Of a DNA stretch of 64,000 bases, positions 16,985 to 25,898 are shown in pieces. This stretch comes from Flavobacterium chilense (lineage in GTDB: Bacteria > Bacteroidota > Bacteroidia > Flavobacteriales > Flavobacteriaceae), in contig NZ_LSYT01000013.1 in the NCBI RefSeq assembly GCF_001602525.1, positions 1-64,000 on the forward strand, read 5' to 3'. Positions within the stretch are counted from its first letter, which is position 1. Each line of letters begins with the position of its first letter. The translations under genes and the position numbers were made by a program. The notes under the pieces are model-generated. The model ran no database searches and was not told the DNA's origin. It saw only the letters and a program-made list of their open reading frames with translations.

Positions 16985-17872
16985 ATGCAAATGTCACATA
17001 AAGCAGGTTTTGTAAACATCATCGGTAATCCAAACGTTGGAAAATCAACCTTAATGAACGCTTTTGTTGGAGAAAGATTATCCATCATAACATCAAAAGC
17101 ACAAACAACACGTCATCGTATTCTTGGAATCGTAAATGGCGAAGATTTTCAGCTCGTATTATCAGATACTCCCGGAATTATAAAACCAGCTTATGAAATG
17201 CAGGAGTCGATGATGAACTTCGTAAAATCGGCTTTTGAAGATGCTGATATTTTGGTTTATATGGTCGAAATAGGGGAGCAGGATTTAAAAGATGAAGCTT
17301 TCTTTAATAAAATCATTTATGCAAAAATTCCGGTTTTACTATTATTAAATAAAATCGACAATTCGAATCAGGAACAATTAGAGGAGCAGGTTGCTTTTTG
17401 GAAAGAAAAAGTACCAAATGCTGAAATTTTCCCAATTTCGGCTTTACAGAATTTTAATGTTCCGGAAGTTTTTGGAAGAATTATAGAATTATTGCCAGAA
17501 TCTCCTGCTTATTATCCTAAAGATCAATTGACAGATAAACCGGAACGTTTCTTTGTTAATGAAACCATTCGTGAAAAAATCCTATTGAACTACAGTAAAG
17601 AGATTCCGTATGCAGTAGAAATTGTAACAGAAGAATTTTTGGAAGATGATAATATTATCAGAATCCGTTCTGTAATTATGGTGGAACGCGATACTCAAAA
17701 AGGAATTATTATTGGACATAAAGGTGCGGCTTTAAAGAAAGTTGGAATGGACGCTCGTCTGGATCTGGAGAAATTCTTCGGAAAACAAATTCATATTGAA
17801 TTGTACGTAAAAGTGAATAAAAACTGGAGAAGCAATGCTAATATGTTGAAACGCTTTGGGTATAATCAATAG
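16985..17872 (+). CDS. era: GTPase Era
   Basis: 295 residues. Era binds the 3' end of 16S rRNA and helps assemble the 30S subunit. The GTPase domain shows G1 GNPNVGKSTLMN, G3 DTPG and G4 NKID. The C-terminal KH RNA-binding domain has VMVERDTQKGIIIGHKGAAL with the GxxG-type loop. Length fits the family. A second Met two codons later (16991) is an alternative start. Der lies 340 bp downstream on the same strand, the two being separated by a repeat-rich spacer. Confidence 0.97.
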   Translation: MQMSHKAGFVNIIGNPNVGKSTLMNAFVGERLSIITSKAQTTRHRILGIVNGEDFQLVLSDTPGIIKPAYEMQESMMNFVKSAFEDADILVYMVEIGEQDLKDEAFFNKIIYAKIPVLLLLNKIDNSNQEQLEEQVAFWKEKVPNAEIFPISALQNFNVPEVFGRIIELLPESPAYYPKDQLTDKPERFFVNETIREKILLNYSKEIPYAVEIVTEEFLEDDNIIRIRSVIMVERDTQKGIIIGHKGAALKKVGMDARLDLEKFFGKQIHIELYVKVNKNWRSNANMLKRFGYNQ

Positions 17873-17959
17873 TTTATAATTGTTTCAGGTTTCAAGTTTT
17901 GTGTTGTGAAATGTTAAACGTAAAATGTTGAATAAAAGTTCTCGAAACCCTGAAGCCTT

Positions 17960-18040
17960 AGCCCTGATAGAAGTGGAAATCCTTTTGTGGAGCTTTAGCG
18001 GAACAAAAGATTGAAACGGATAGCAGGAAACAGCTCCTAA
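17960..18040. repeat. Dispersed Flavobacterium intergenic repeat (REP-like)
   Basis: The sequence runs from AGCCCTGATAGAAGTGGAAA through a small stem (CCTTTTGT ... ACAAAAG) to GGATAGCAGGAAACAGCTCC. I recall nearly the same element between genes in other Flavobacterium genomes; this is memory, not a search. It has the size and internal pairing of a mobile palindromic repeat. Confidence 0.6.
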
Positions 18041-18062
18041 AAATTATACAAATTAAAATAAA

Positions 18063-18098
18063 AACTTAGGTACTTAGAAACTTAGCAACTTAGCCACT
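18063..18098 (+). repeat. CTTAG tandem units
   Basis: Four near-copies of an 8-9 base unit (ACTTAGGTA, CTTAGAAA, CTTAGCAA, CTTAGCCA). Related arrays occur at 32082-32116, 32290-32330 and 54943-54976. Confidence 0.75.
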
Positions 18099-18106
18099 TT
18101 TTTACC

Positions 18107-18114
18107 TACCTTTG
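18107..18114 (+). promoter_or_regulatory. -7 box of der promoter
   Basis: TACCTTTG followed by CAAAAA matches the Bacteroidetes -7 consensus. The likely -33 region falls inside the CTTAG repeats, so the repeat may supply part of the promoter. Confidence 0.55.
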
Positions 18115-18212
18115 CAAAAAATTTAAATAAAGCATTTTAGGTTTATAATTTATTGTGATTTAGTCAAAAACAAAATCTGAAATTGTAAATCTGAAATCTA
18201 AAATTCAAAAAA

Positions 18213-19520
18213 ATGAATAACATTGTTGCGATAGTAGGAAGACCTAATGTAGGGAAATCGACCCTTTTTAATAGGCTGATACAAAGAAGAGAAGCTATTG
18301 TAGATTCTGTATCTGGGGTTACCCGTGATAGAAACTATGGTAAAAGCGAGTGGAACGGAAAAGAGTTTTCTGTCATTGATACCGGTGGATATGTTCGCGG
18401 ATCTGATGACGTATTCGAAGGTGAAATCCGTAAACAGGTTGAGCTTGCTATCGATGAAGCCGATGTTATTATTTTTGTAGTTGATGTAGAAGAAGGTATT
18501 ACACCAATGGATGAAACAGTGGCGAAATTGTTGCGTAAAGTAACTAAGCCTGTTTTATTGGCTGTAAACAAAGTAGATAACGCTATGCGTGAGAAAGATG
18601 CAGTTGAATTTTATAATCTAGGTTTAGGAGATTATTTTACTTTTGCAAGTATTTCAGGAAGCGGAACGGGAGATTTATTAGATGCTTTGATCGATGCGTT
18701 TCCGGAGAAACCTGAAGTTGAGGTTAAAGAAGATTTACCTCGTTTTGCTGTTGTAGGGCGTCCAAACGCAGGAAAATCAAGCTTTATCAATGCTTTGATT
18801 GGTAAAGACCGATATATTGTAACAGATATTGCGGGAACAACGCGTGATGCAATTGATACGAAATTTGACCGTTTTGGTTTTGAATTTAACTTAGTAGATA
18901 CGGCCGGAATTCGTCGTAAGGCTAAAGTTAAGGAAGATTTAGAGTTTTACTCTGTAATGCGTTCTGTACGTGCGATTGAACATGCTGATATTTGTATTTT
19001 GGTTATTGATGCAACCCGCGGATTTGAAGGTCAGGATCAAAGTATCTTCTGGCTGGCAGAGAAAAACCGTAAAGGTGTTGTAATCCTGGTAAACAAATGG
19101 GATTTAGTCGAAAAAGATACGATGTCGACTCGTGATTACGAAGAGAAAATCAAAAAAGAATTAATGCCTTTTACAGATGTGCCAATCTTATTTGTTTCGG
19201 CTTTAACGAAACAGCGTTTATTGAAAGCATTAGAAGCAACGGTTCAGGTTTTTGAAAACAGAAAACAAAGAATTTCGACTTCAAAATTCAACGAATACAT
19301 GTTGAAAGTAATCGAAGCATACCCGCCACCAGCAACAAAAGGGAAATATGTAAAAATTAAATATTGTATGCAGTTACCAACTCAAACACCTCAGTTTGTG
19401 TTTTTTGCTAATATGCCACAATATGTTAAAGAGCCATATAAAAGATATCTTGAAAATAAGATCAGAGAAAATTGGGATTTTTCAGGAGTGCCAATCGATA
19501 TTTATATCAGAGAGAAATAA
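18213..19520 (+). CDS. der: Ribosome-associated GTPase Der (EngA)
   Basis: 435 residues with the two tandem GTPase domains unique to Der, needed for 50S subunit maturation. Domain 1 has GRPNVGKSTLFNRL, DTGG and NKVD. Domain 2 (from about residue 178) has GRPNAGKSSFINAL, DTAG and NKWD. A C-terminal KH-like domain follows (TSKFNEYMLKVIEAYPPP...). Length and order are standard. It has its own promoter and terminator. Confidence 0.98.
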   Translation: MNNIVAIVGRPNVGKSTLFNRLIQRREAIVDSVSGVTRDRNYGKSEWNGKEFSVIDTGGYVRGSDDVFEGEIRKQVELAIDEADVIIFVVDVEEGITPMDETVAKLLRKVTKPVLLAVNKVDNAMREKDAVEFYNLGLGDYFTFASISGSGTGDLLDALIDAFPEKPEVEVKEDLPRFAVVGRPNAGKSSFINALIGKDRYIVTDIAGTTRDAIDTKFDRFGFEFNLVDTAGIRRKAKVKEDLEFYSVMRSVRAIEHADICILVIDATRGFEGQDQSIFWLAEKNRKGVVILVNKWDLVEKDTMSTRDYEEKIKKELMPFTDVPILFVSALTKQRLLKALEATVQVFENRKQRISTSKFNEYMLKVIEAYPPPATKGKYVKIKYCMQLPTQTPQFVFFANMPQYVKEPYKRYLENKIRENWDFSGVPIDIYIREK

Positions 19521-19524
19521 AATT

Positions 19525-19550
19525 AAAATCCCCGCTACAACGGGGATTTT
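19525..19550 (+). terminator. Rho-independent terminator of der
   Basis: AAAATCCCCG / CGGGGATTTT with a 6-base loop, continuing into a T-tract 4 bases after the stop. Confidence 0.9.
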
Positions 19551-19679
19551 TTTTTTGCCTTGCCGAAATGGAATAGCGTTACTTAAAAATGGAATGGCAT
19601 GCTATTTGAAATAAATGTTAAAACTACAATTAAACCTTTTGACTTTTTTGGAGTCTTAACACTACTAACTAACCATTTT

Positions 19680-22433
19680 ATGACCAAAATTTATTATCTC
19701 TTAATTTTTTCCCTCTTTTGTTATACAGTAACTGCCCAGAACGATATTACGATCAAAGGAACTGTTGTTGATATTAATACACAATTGCCGCTTGAACTGG
19801 CTACAGTTTATTTTACTACAGTTAAAGATTCTACGGTAATTGAATATGCTACAACAGATAAAAACGGAGCATTTGTTATTAAAACTAAAAAATATGATAA
19901 ACCTATTTTCCTGAAGGTAAATTATATGGGATATCAACCTTATTTTGAAGAAGAAAAAGGATTGCTGGAAAGCAAAGATTTTGGTAAATTATATTTACTT
20001 GAAAATGTAAATGCCTTAAAAGATGTTGTGATCAAAAGTGAAGCTCCGCCTATTACGATCAAAAAAGATACGCTGGAATTTAATGCCGCTTCGTATAAAG
20101 TGCGACCAGATTCTAATGTGGAGACTTTACTGAAACAATTACCGGGTTTTGATGTTGGTACTGATGGTAAAATTACGGTAAACGGGAGAGAGGTAAATCA
20201 GGTTTTGGTAAACGGAAAAACATTTTTTGATAAAGATGGTGCAATAGCATTAAAGAATCTTCCGGCAGAAATTATCAAAAAAATTCAGGTTTCGGATTTT
20301 AAAACAAAGAAGGAAGAGCTTTCTAAGCAAGAATCGACTTCAGATTATTCTAGTATCAATATCACCATTGATGAAAAGAAAAACAAAGGCTATTTCGGGA
20401 AAATACTAGGCGGTTATGGCTCTGACGAACGTTATGAAAGCAGTCTTTTGCTAAACTTTTTTAATAATAAACAAAAGATAAGTGTTTTGGCTTCATCTAA
20501 TAATATTAATTCTACGGGTTTTGCACAAGATGAGGTATTTGATAATATGGGCGGCGGACGTAATAGTAAAGGCGGCAGCGGCAGTTCAGGCAGCGGAAAA
20601 GGAATTACGCAATCTAACTTAGTAGGGCTTAATTATTCTGACGACTGGACAAAGAAATTAATGGCAATGGGGAGCTATAATTTCTCAAATTCTGTTAATA
20701 ATAATGATAGTAAATCGGATCAGATTAGTTTTTTGCCAACAGGAAATATTGCCACTTCATCTGATTCTAAAACAAGGAATGAAAGTACAGGAAATAATGT
20801 GAATTTTGAATTAGAGTATAAAATCGATCCTACAACACGATTAGTAATTTCACCAAAACTCAATCAGTCCCGTTCGAATAGTAATATGACTTCGTTCAGT
20901 TCTTCTGAAGATCAAAACGGAGAAGCGCTGAATGAAAGCAATGCAAAATCCTATTCAGAAAGTACAAATACCAGTTTTGGAAATACGATAAACTTTAATA
21001 AAGCTTTTCAGAAAAAGTCACGCAATTTTAGTCTTGTTTTTGATAATAGTAATACTAATACAGATGCTGAAGCATTAAATCTTTCTAAAACAATTTTTTA
21101 TCAGGATAGTAAACCTAATGACGACAGAAATCAGAAAAGTATAAATAACAACAGTAGCGATACTTATTCACTCGATCTGGAATATACAGAACCTGTAACA
21201 GACTCTCTAAGAATTAGATTTGGATCTGATTTTGACTGGAGTAAAGAAATAAAAGATGTCAAAACATTTGATTTTGATACCGCTTCACAAACGTATTCAG
21301 ATCTAAATGAAGGTTTAACGAATTATACTACTTCAAAACAAAATTCGTTTAGTCCAAAAGTTGGAATTACCTGGCAAAAAAGCAAATTTACAGTCAACTT
21401 AAATTCCAGAACAGCAATTGTTGAATTTGATAATCACTCATTGTATTTAAATAATGCTACAGACTTGAATAAAAGATATGCTTTGCCTTATGGAGATTTT
21501 CAGATACGATATAAGTTCAGCCGTTCTAAAAACTTGTCATTTAAATATGATTATTCAAATGCGCTTCCGTCTGCAGTTCAATTAATGCCAGTGCTGAATT
21601 TAACAAATCCATTAAACACGATAACAGGAAATCCTGATTTGAATCCTATTGAAAAAAACAGTGCTAACTTTAGTTTTAGAAATTACGATTTCCGTACACG
21701 TTCAGGTTATAGTTTGTATGTAAAAGGAGATTATTATAATAACGATGTGGTTTCGACTTCAATTTATGATGACAGCGGAAAAAGAACAACTACTTATGTG
21801 AATATATCAGGTACTTATACTACTTCGATTGACGGAAACTGGAATCAGTCTATAAAAAGGGATGCTCACGTGTTACGATATGGTTTTGGGCTAAACGGAA
21901 GTTATTCATCTGATAAAGGCTTTACCAATGCTGTTTTATATAACGCCAAATCAACAGCTGTAACACCAAAAGTAAATCTGACTTATGAATACGGAGATCT
22001 TTTAGTGATTTCGCCATCGTATAGCTTGTCCTATAATGAAACGAAGTATGAAAATGTTTCAAGAGATGCAACTTCAAATGTTGTGCATAGAATTAATTTG
22101 CAAACAACAAGTTACTGGCCTGCAAACTTAATTTTTGGAAATGATTTTGGATACACCTACAATTCCAGTATTTCGAGTAACTTTAAAAAAGATTTTTATT
22201 TATGGAATACCAGTTTGTCGTATGGTTTTTTTGATAAAAAGATCTATGCCAAAGTAAAGGTTTATGATGTTCTGAATCAGAATCAAAGTGCGACCAGAAC
22301 CATATCGGCAACCTCAATTCGGGACGAAGAGAATACAGTATTAAAACGTTATGTTATGTTTTCTCTAAGTTATAAAATAGGAAATTTTGCAGGTGCAGAA
22401 AAAGGAGGAAAGAGAAGGCAGAGAATGGAGTAG
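19680..22433 (+). CDS. Outer-membrane beta-barrel protein with carboxypeptidase-like regulatory domain
   Basis: 917 residues from the chosen start. The frame reaches back to 19599, but the signal peptide (MTKIYYLLIFSLFCYTVTAQ) begins at 19680, so that start is preferred. A CarboxypepD-reg-like domain (ITIKGTVVDINTQLPLELAT) occupies about 22-110. A plug-like part (VETLLKQLPGFDV...VLVNGKTFF) and a long beta-barrel follow, as in TonB-receptor-related outer-membrane family proteins. A Gly/Ser-rich loop (GGGRNSKGGSGSSGSGKG) lies near residue 290. The ligand is unknown. There is no SusD partner, so a glycan uptake role is not supported. Confidence 0.88.
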   Translation: MTKIYYLLIFSLFCYTVTAQNDITIKGTVVDINTQLPLELATVYFTTVKDSTVIEYATTDKNGAFVIKTKKYDKPIFLKVNYMGYQPYFEEEKGLLESKDFGKLYLLENVNALKDVVIKSEAPPITIKKDTLEFNAASYKVRPDSNVETLLKQLPGFDVGTDGKITVNGREVNQVLVNGKTFFDKDGAIALKNLPAEIIKKIQVSDFKTKKEELSKQESTSDYSSINITIDEKKNKGYFGKILGGYGSDERYESSLLLNFFNNKQKISVLASSNNINSTGFAQDEVFDNMGGGRNSKGGSGSSGSGKGITQSNLVGLNYSDDWTKKLMAMGSYNFSNSVNNNDSKSDQISFLPTGNIATSSDSKTRNESTGNNVNFELEYKIDPTTRLVISPKLNQSRSNSNMTSFSSSEDQNGEALNESNAKSYSESTNTSFGNTINFNKAFQKKSRNFSLVFDNSNTNTDAEALNLSKTIFYQDSKPNDDRNQKSINNNSSDTYSLDLEYTEPVTDSLRIRFGSDFDWSKEIKDVKTFDFDTASQTYSDLNEGLTNYTTSKQNSFSPKVGITWQKSKFTVNLNSRTAIVEFDNHSLYLNNATDLNKRYALPYGDFQIRYKFSRSKNLSFKYDYSNALPSAVQLMPVLNLTNPLNTITGNPDLNPIEKNSANFSFRNYDFRTRSGYSLYVKGDYYNNDVVSTSIYDDSGKRTTTYVNISGTYTTSIDGNWNQSIKRDAHVLRYGFGLNGSYSSDKGFTNAVLYNAKSTAVTPKVNLTYEYGDLLVISPSYSLSYNETKYENVSRDATSNVVHRINLQTTSYWPANLIFGNDFGYTYNSSISSNFKKDFYLWNTSLSYGFFDKKIYAKVKVYDVLNQNQSATRTISATSIRDEENTVLKRYVMFSLSYKIGNFAGAEKGGKRRQRME

Positions 22434-22438
22434 AAAAA

Positions 22439-22475
22439 GGTTCAAAGGAACAGAGGTTCAAAGTTTCAAAGGTTT
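22439..22475 (+). repeat. GGTTCAAAG tandem units
   Basis: Near-repeats GGTTCAAAGGAACAGA, GGTTCAAAG, TTTCAAAGG follow the barrel gene stop. This resembles the other short-period intergenic repeats of the window. Confidence 0.55.
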
Positions 22476-22546
22476 TAGATAGAGATGCAAAGCAATGCGT
22501 GTTTTATCCCTGTATATTTTTTAGGATTCAGAGAAATCTAAAATAA

Positions 22547-22580
22547 AAAACGAGATAGGTTTTTAAATCTATCTCGTTTT
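22547..22580. terminator. Bidirectional terminator between convergent outer-membrane genes
   Basis: AAAACGAGATAG / CTATCTCGTTTT pair perfectly with a 10-base loop, flanked by A- and T-runs. Confidence 0.85.
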
Positions 22581-22604
22581 ATGTATTTAAAATTAACTAA
22601 TTGT

Positions 22605-25151
22605 TTACAATGAATATTTCAAAGTAATTCCATAAGTTCTTTGATCACCAATAACTCCTGCATATTGTCCTGCATTTCCACCAGCAGGCAATAATTGCTC
22701 ATAATAATCTTTGTTTAAAAGGTTACGACCCCAGAAATGAACAGACAATCCTTCTGATGCACGGAAACCTAAACGAGCATTAAAAATAGCATATCCAGGA
22801 ACAACTAAGTATTTTGAAGCCGAAGGGCTTGAAGAGAATTCAGAACGTGCATACGAATCCAGGGCTACAAAAACTTTTCCTTTATTACCAAAGAATCTGG
22901 CATTGTTAGAAAGTTCCCCACCTAAAGATCCTGCCCATTTTGAAGCACCAGGCAATTCAGTTCCCGAAACATCTTTAAAAGCTACCGGAGCTCCTGTTTC
23001 TTCTAACGGAAGTGGAGCATTAGTAAATTTAACATATTTACCATCTGTATAAGTTGCAGCACCATTTATAGTTAAGTGCTGGCTTATTACAAAACTTGCA
23101 TCCAATTCAGCACCTCTTACACGAACCTTGTCAGCGTTGGCCAAATATCCACGATTTACACCCAATTCAGCAGCCTGAACGTTTGTTTGGAAATCTTTAA
23201 TATCGGTGTTAAAGAAAGTAAGGTTAAAAACAGAGTTCTTAAAAGGAGAAGTTTTTACACCTACTTCGTAATGATTTACTTTTTCCGGTTTAATTACTGC
23301 AAGATCAAGAAGCGGAGCACCTTTTGCATCTGTTGGAAGTCCTGCTACATTTACCCCAACCGGCTTGTAACTTTTAGCATAAGTAGCATAAGCATTGATT
23401 TTGTCTGAAACTTTATAAGTTAGTGTTAAGTTTCCGGAAAAATCAGTATTATCTGTGCTGGAATCAAATGCCTGATCAGAATAAACCAGTTTCTTTAAAG
23501 CCAATAACTGCGGATCAGTAGTTTGTAGACCACCGTATGTGGTACGGGCATAGTGCGCGTCTTTTTTATCAAAATTATATCTTAAACCCGGTAAAATATG
23601 AAAACGATCTGTAATAGCCCAGTCAATCTGACCAAATACTGCTGCACTTGAAGATCTGATGTTAGCATCAGTTTTGATTCCGTATCCTTCAAAAAGACCC
23701 GGAGTTTTCCATAAGTTACTAGTTGTACTTTGAGAGAACCTCCATTGTGCATTACCGGATTCCTCAGTTCCGTTTGTTTGTGAGGTTTGATCGATAAAGA
23801 ATGCACCCACAACACCGCTTATTTTAGATGTAAGCTGACCTGCGTAACGTACTTCCTGAGTAAATTGTGTTTGTCTAGTTGGATTTTGTGATTTAGCCAA
23901 TACCTGTAATCCTGTAAAATCTCTGTCATTTGACGGATCCCAGTTCCAAAAACGCCATGCTGTAGTTGAGGTAAGGGTTCCAGCTCCAATTTTAGTATCA
24001 ATATTAAGAGAAAGACCTCCCATATCTTGTCCCGAACGCCATGGTGTATCATGATCAATTTTGCGGTCAAAAGCATTTAAACTTGGTAATTGGTAGTTTA
24101 AATCTTTTATAATGGCATCAAACTGACGATAAGCAGCTCTTTGAGTAGGAGCAACACCGGCAACTACCTGTGCATATCCGTCAGGACGTTGTGTCGTAAT
24201 GTCTCCGGCTAAAATGATATTTGTATTTACTGTAGGAGTCCAAAGCAATTGACCTCTAATTCCCTGATTGTTTAACGTATTTGTAGGCCTTCCTGTTGCA
24301 ACATTGTCAATTAAACCATCGCGTTGTGTACCAGAAAAGGATAAACGACCTGCTACTTTTTTGCCCAAAGCTCCTGTAACCGATGCTTTAGCCTGTAGAA
24401 AATTATAATTTCCGTAACTCACTTCAAAATCTGCTCCTGAAGTAAAGCTTGGTTTGCGTGTCGTAATATTGAAGGCTCCGGAAGTGGTGTTTTTACCAAA
24501 CAATGATCCTTGTGGTCCTCTTAAAACCTCAATTTGTTCCACATCGATAAAATCAAGAGTTGTGGCAGCCGGGCGGGCATAATAAACACCATCCACATAA
24601 AAACCAACGCCAGGATCGATTCCGTCATTTGTAAGTCCAAAAGGAGAACCAAGACTACGGATATTTATTCCGGTATTTCTGGGATTTGAAGAATAAAGCT
24701 GTACTGATGGAACTAATTCTTTAATACGGTTAACGTTAAAAGCTCCTGTTTGCTCAGCTTGTTTACCTGTAATTACTGATATGGCAATAGGCACATCCTG
24801 TACTTTTTCTATTCTTCGTCTTGAAGAAACAACAACTTCAATAAGTTCATTTTCTTCTTTTATCGTTACCTGCAACGGAGCTGTTGGCAAATCAGTAAGT
24901 TCAATCTCTGTAGTTTTATATCCTACATATTGAATTAATAGTGTCAGAGGAAGTTTTCCTCTGCTGTCAATGGTAAATTTTCCATTGGCATCTGTAGTAG
25001 TGTTAGAAGTTGTTCCTTTAACGATAACATTAGCAGCTTCTAACGGAATGTTTTCACTTGTTTTAACTACACCTTCAACGTTTTGTGCAAATGATAATGA
25101 GAAAGTTAAAATAGATAGTATTGTAAGTATATTTTTTATCGAATTTTTCAT
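22605..25151 (-). CDS. TonB-dependent outer-membrane receptor
   Basis: 848 residues. A signal peptide (TILSILTFSLSFAQ) is followed by a carboxypeptidase-regulatory-like domain (VEGVVKTSENIPLEAANVIV, about 24-105). The plug domain (VQDVPIAISVITGKQAEQTG, about 115-225) and the barrel, ending in the terminal strand TYGITLKYSL, complete it. It imports a substrate through TonB energy. The plug and C-terminus resemble FecA/CirA-type receptors rather than SusC (no SusD gene nearby). The substrate is not deducible. The Rrf2 regulator gene upstream on the same strand may control it. Confidence 0.93.
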   Translation of the reverse strand: MKNSIKNILTILSILTFSLSFAQNVEGVVKTSENIPLEAANVIVKGTTSNTTTDANGKFTIDSRGKLPLTLLIQYVGYKTTEIELTDLPTAPLQVTIKEENELIEVVVSSRRRIEKVQDVPIAISVITGKQAEQTGAFNVNRIKELVPSVQLYSSNPRNTGINIRSLGSPFGLTNDGIDPGVGFYVDGVYYARPAATTLDFIDVEQIEVLRGPQGSLFGKNTTSGAFNITTRKPSFTSGADFEVSYGNYNFLQAKASVTGALGKKVAGRLSFSGTQRDGLIDNVATGRPTNTLNNQGIRGQLLWTPTVNTNIILAGDITTQRPDGYAQVVAGVAPTQRAAYRQFDAIIKDLNYQLPSLNAFDRKIDHDTPWRSGQDMGGLSLNIDTKIGAGTLTSTTAWRFWNWDPSNDRDFTGLQVLAKSQNPTRQTQFTQEVRYAGQLTSKISGVVGAFFIDQTSQTNGTEESGNAQWRFSQSTTSNLWKTPGLFEGYGIKTDANIRSSSAAVFGQIDWAITDRFHILPGLRYNFDKKDAHYARTTYGGLQTTDPQLLALKKLVYSDQAFDSSTDNTDFSGNLTLTYKVSDKINAYATYAKSYKPVGVNVAGLPTDAKGAPLLDLAVIKPEKVNHYEVGVKTSPFKNSVFNLTFFNTDIKDFQTNVQAAELGVNRGYLANADKVRVRGAELDASFVISQHLTINGAATYTDGKYVKFTNAPLPLEETGAPVAFKDVSGTELPGASKWAGSLGGELSNNARFFGNKGKVFVALDSYARSEFSSSPSASKYLVVPGYAIFNARLGFRASEGLSVHFWGRNLLNKDYYEQLLPAGGNAGQYAGVIGDQRTYGITLKYSL

Positions 25152-25351
25152 TTTTATATTAAGTATATGTGATTAGTAGAATTTAAATTAAATTTTTTTT
25201 ACCAGCACATACACATCATAGAAGAATTGTTTTTCACAGTGGTGAATTGACTATTTTGATTTTTTTGCAAAAGATTTTTTGGCACACCTGATCGATTGTA
25301 ATTTACTTTCATATTGGTTAAAATTTGTAAATTGGTTTGTTGATTTTTTTG

Positions 25352-25379
25352 CAAATATATGTAAATTCTATAGATTTAC
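25352..25379 (-). promoter_or_regulatory. Candidate promoter and operator of the TonB receptor
   Basis: On the minus strand a -7-like TATATTTG (25359-25352) follows directly after GTAAATCTATAGAATTTAC (25379-25361), whose 6-bp arms GTAAAT / ATTTAC flank a CTATAG core. An inverted repeat at this place would suit a repressor such as the Rrf2 protein encoded just upstream. This is inference; the leader would be about 195 bases. Confidence 0.35.
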
Positions 25380-25400
25380 TAGGAATTAAGAAATATTTTT

Positions 25401-25814
25401 TTATTTCTTTACTAGTGAGGCGATTGTAATGCCTTGCATTGCTTTAAGAGTTTCATCACGGATGATCATTAGACCGTGTCTTAAGCTGCATTCTTCCTCG
25501 GTTTTGCAATCTGAACATGGTTCGTAAAAGTTTAACGAAGCACATGGTAAAAGCGCAATTGCACCATCAAATAAACGGTGAATTTCTGCTAAAGTAATGT
25601 CATTTTTGGAGCGTATCAGATAATATCCGCCAAATTTTCCCTGCTTACTGCTCACAAAACGTCCTCGTTTTAGATCCAATAAAATTTGCTCTAAAAACTT
25701 TTTAGGAATATTGGCGCCATCAGCAATTTCTATTGTTCTTGAAATGTGATTTTCGTCCTGTTCTGCTAAATAAAGTAAGGCCTTAAGGGCGTATTTTGCT
25801 TTATGTGATAACAT
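25401..25814 (-). CDS. Rrf2-family transcriptional regulator
   Basis: 137 residues. The N-terminal winged helix-turn-helix (HKAKYALKALLYLAEQDE, IPKKFLEQILLDLKRGRFV) is typical of Rrf2. Residues 92-114 carry Cys in LPCASLNFYEPCSDCKTEEEC, followed by LRHG, as in members that sense Fe-S status (IscR, NsrR). One more Cys than the minimal three is present. It therefore could bind an Fe-S cluster (inference). The TonB receptor gene lies 249 bp downstream on the same strand, making it a plausible target. Confidence 0.92.
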   Translation of the reverse strand: MLSHKAKYALKALLYLAEQDENHISRTIEIADGANIPKKFLEQILLDLKRGRFVSSKQGKFGGYYLIRSKNDITLAEIHRLFDGAIALLPCASLNFYEPCSDCKTEEECSLRHGLMIIRDETLKAMQGITIASLVKK

Positions 25815-25898
25815 CTATATTGAATTATAAATTGTAAAATTATGAATGATAAATTTAAACTAAATTTTTTAGTACAAACCCGAAACCTGAAATAAAAG

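Larger units (their letters stand above)
17873..18212. other. Repeat-packed spacer between era and der
   Basis: 340 bp without a gene. From left to right it holds a GTTTCAGGTTTCAAG-type stretch, an ATGTTAAACGTAAAATGTTGAAT stretch, a dispersed 80-bp element (17960-18040), CTTAG tandem units (18063-18098), the der -7 box (18107-18114) and an AAATCTGAAAT-type tandem just before der. Confidence 0.7.

Noticed and set aside
17873..18212. CRISPR-like array between era and der
   Set aside because: Repeat units are too short, differ in sequence and lack uniform spacers; no cas gene is present.
25152..25400. Riboswitch upstream of the TonB receptor
   Set aside because: The long leader has no conserved fold that I recognise (no cobalamin or SAM-type motif); a promoter/operator explanation is simpler.
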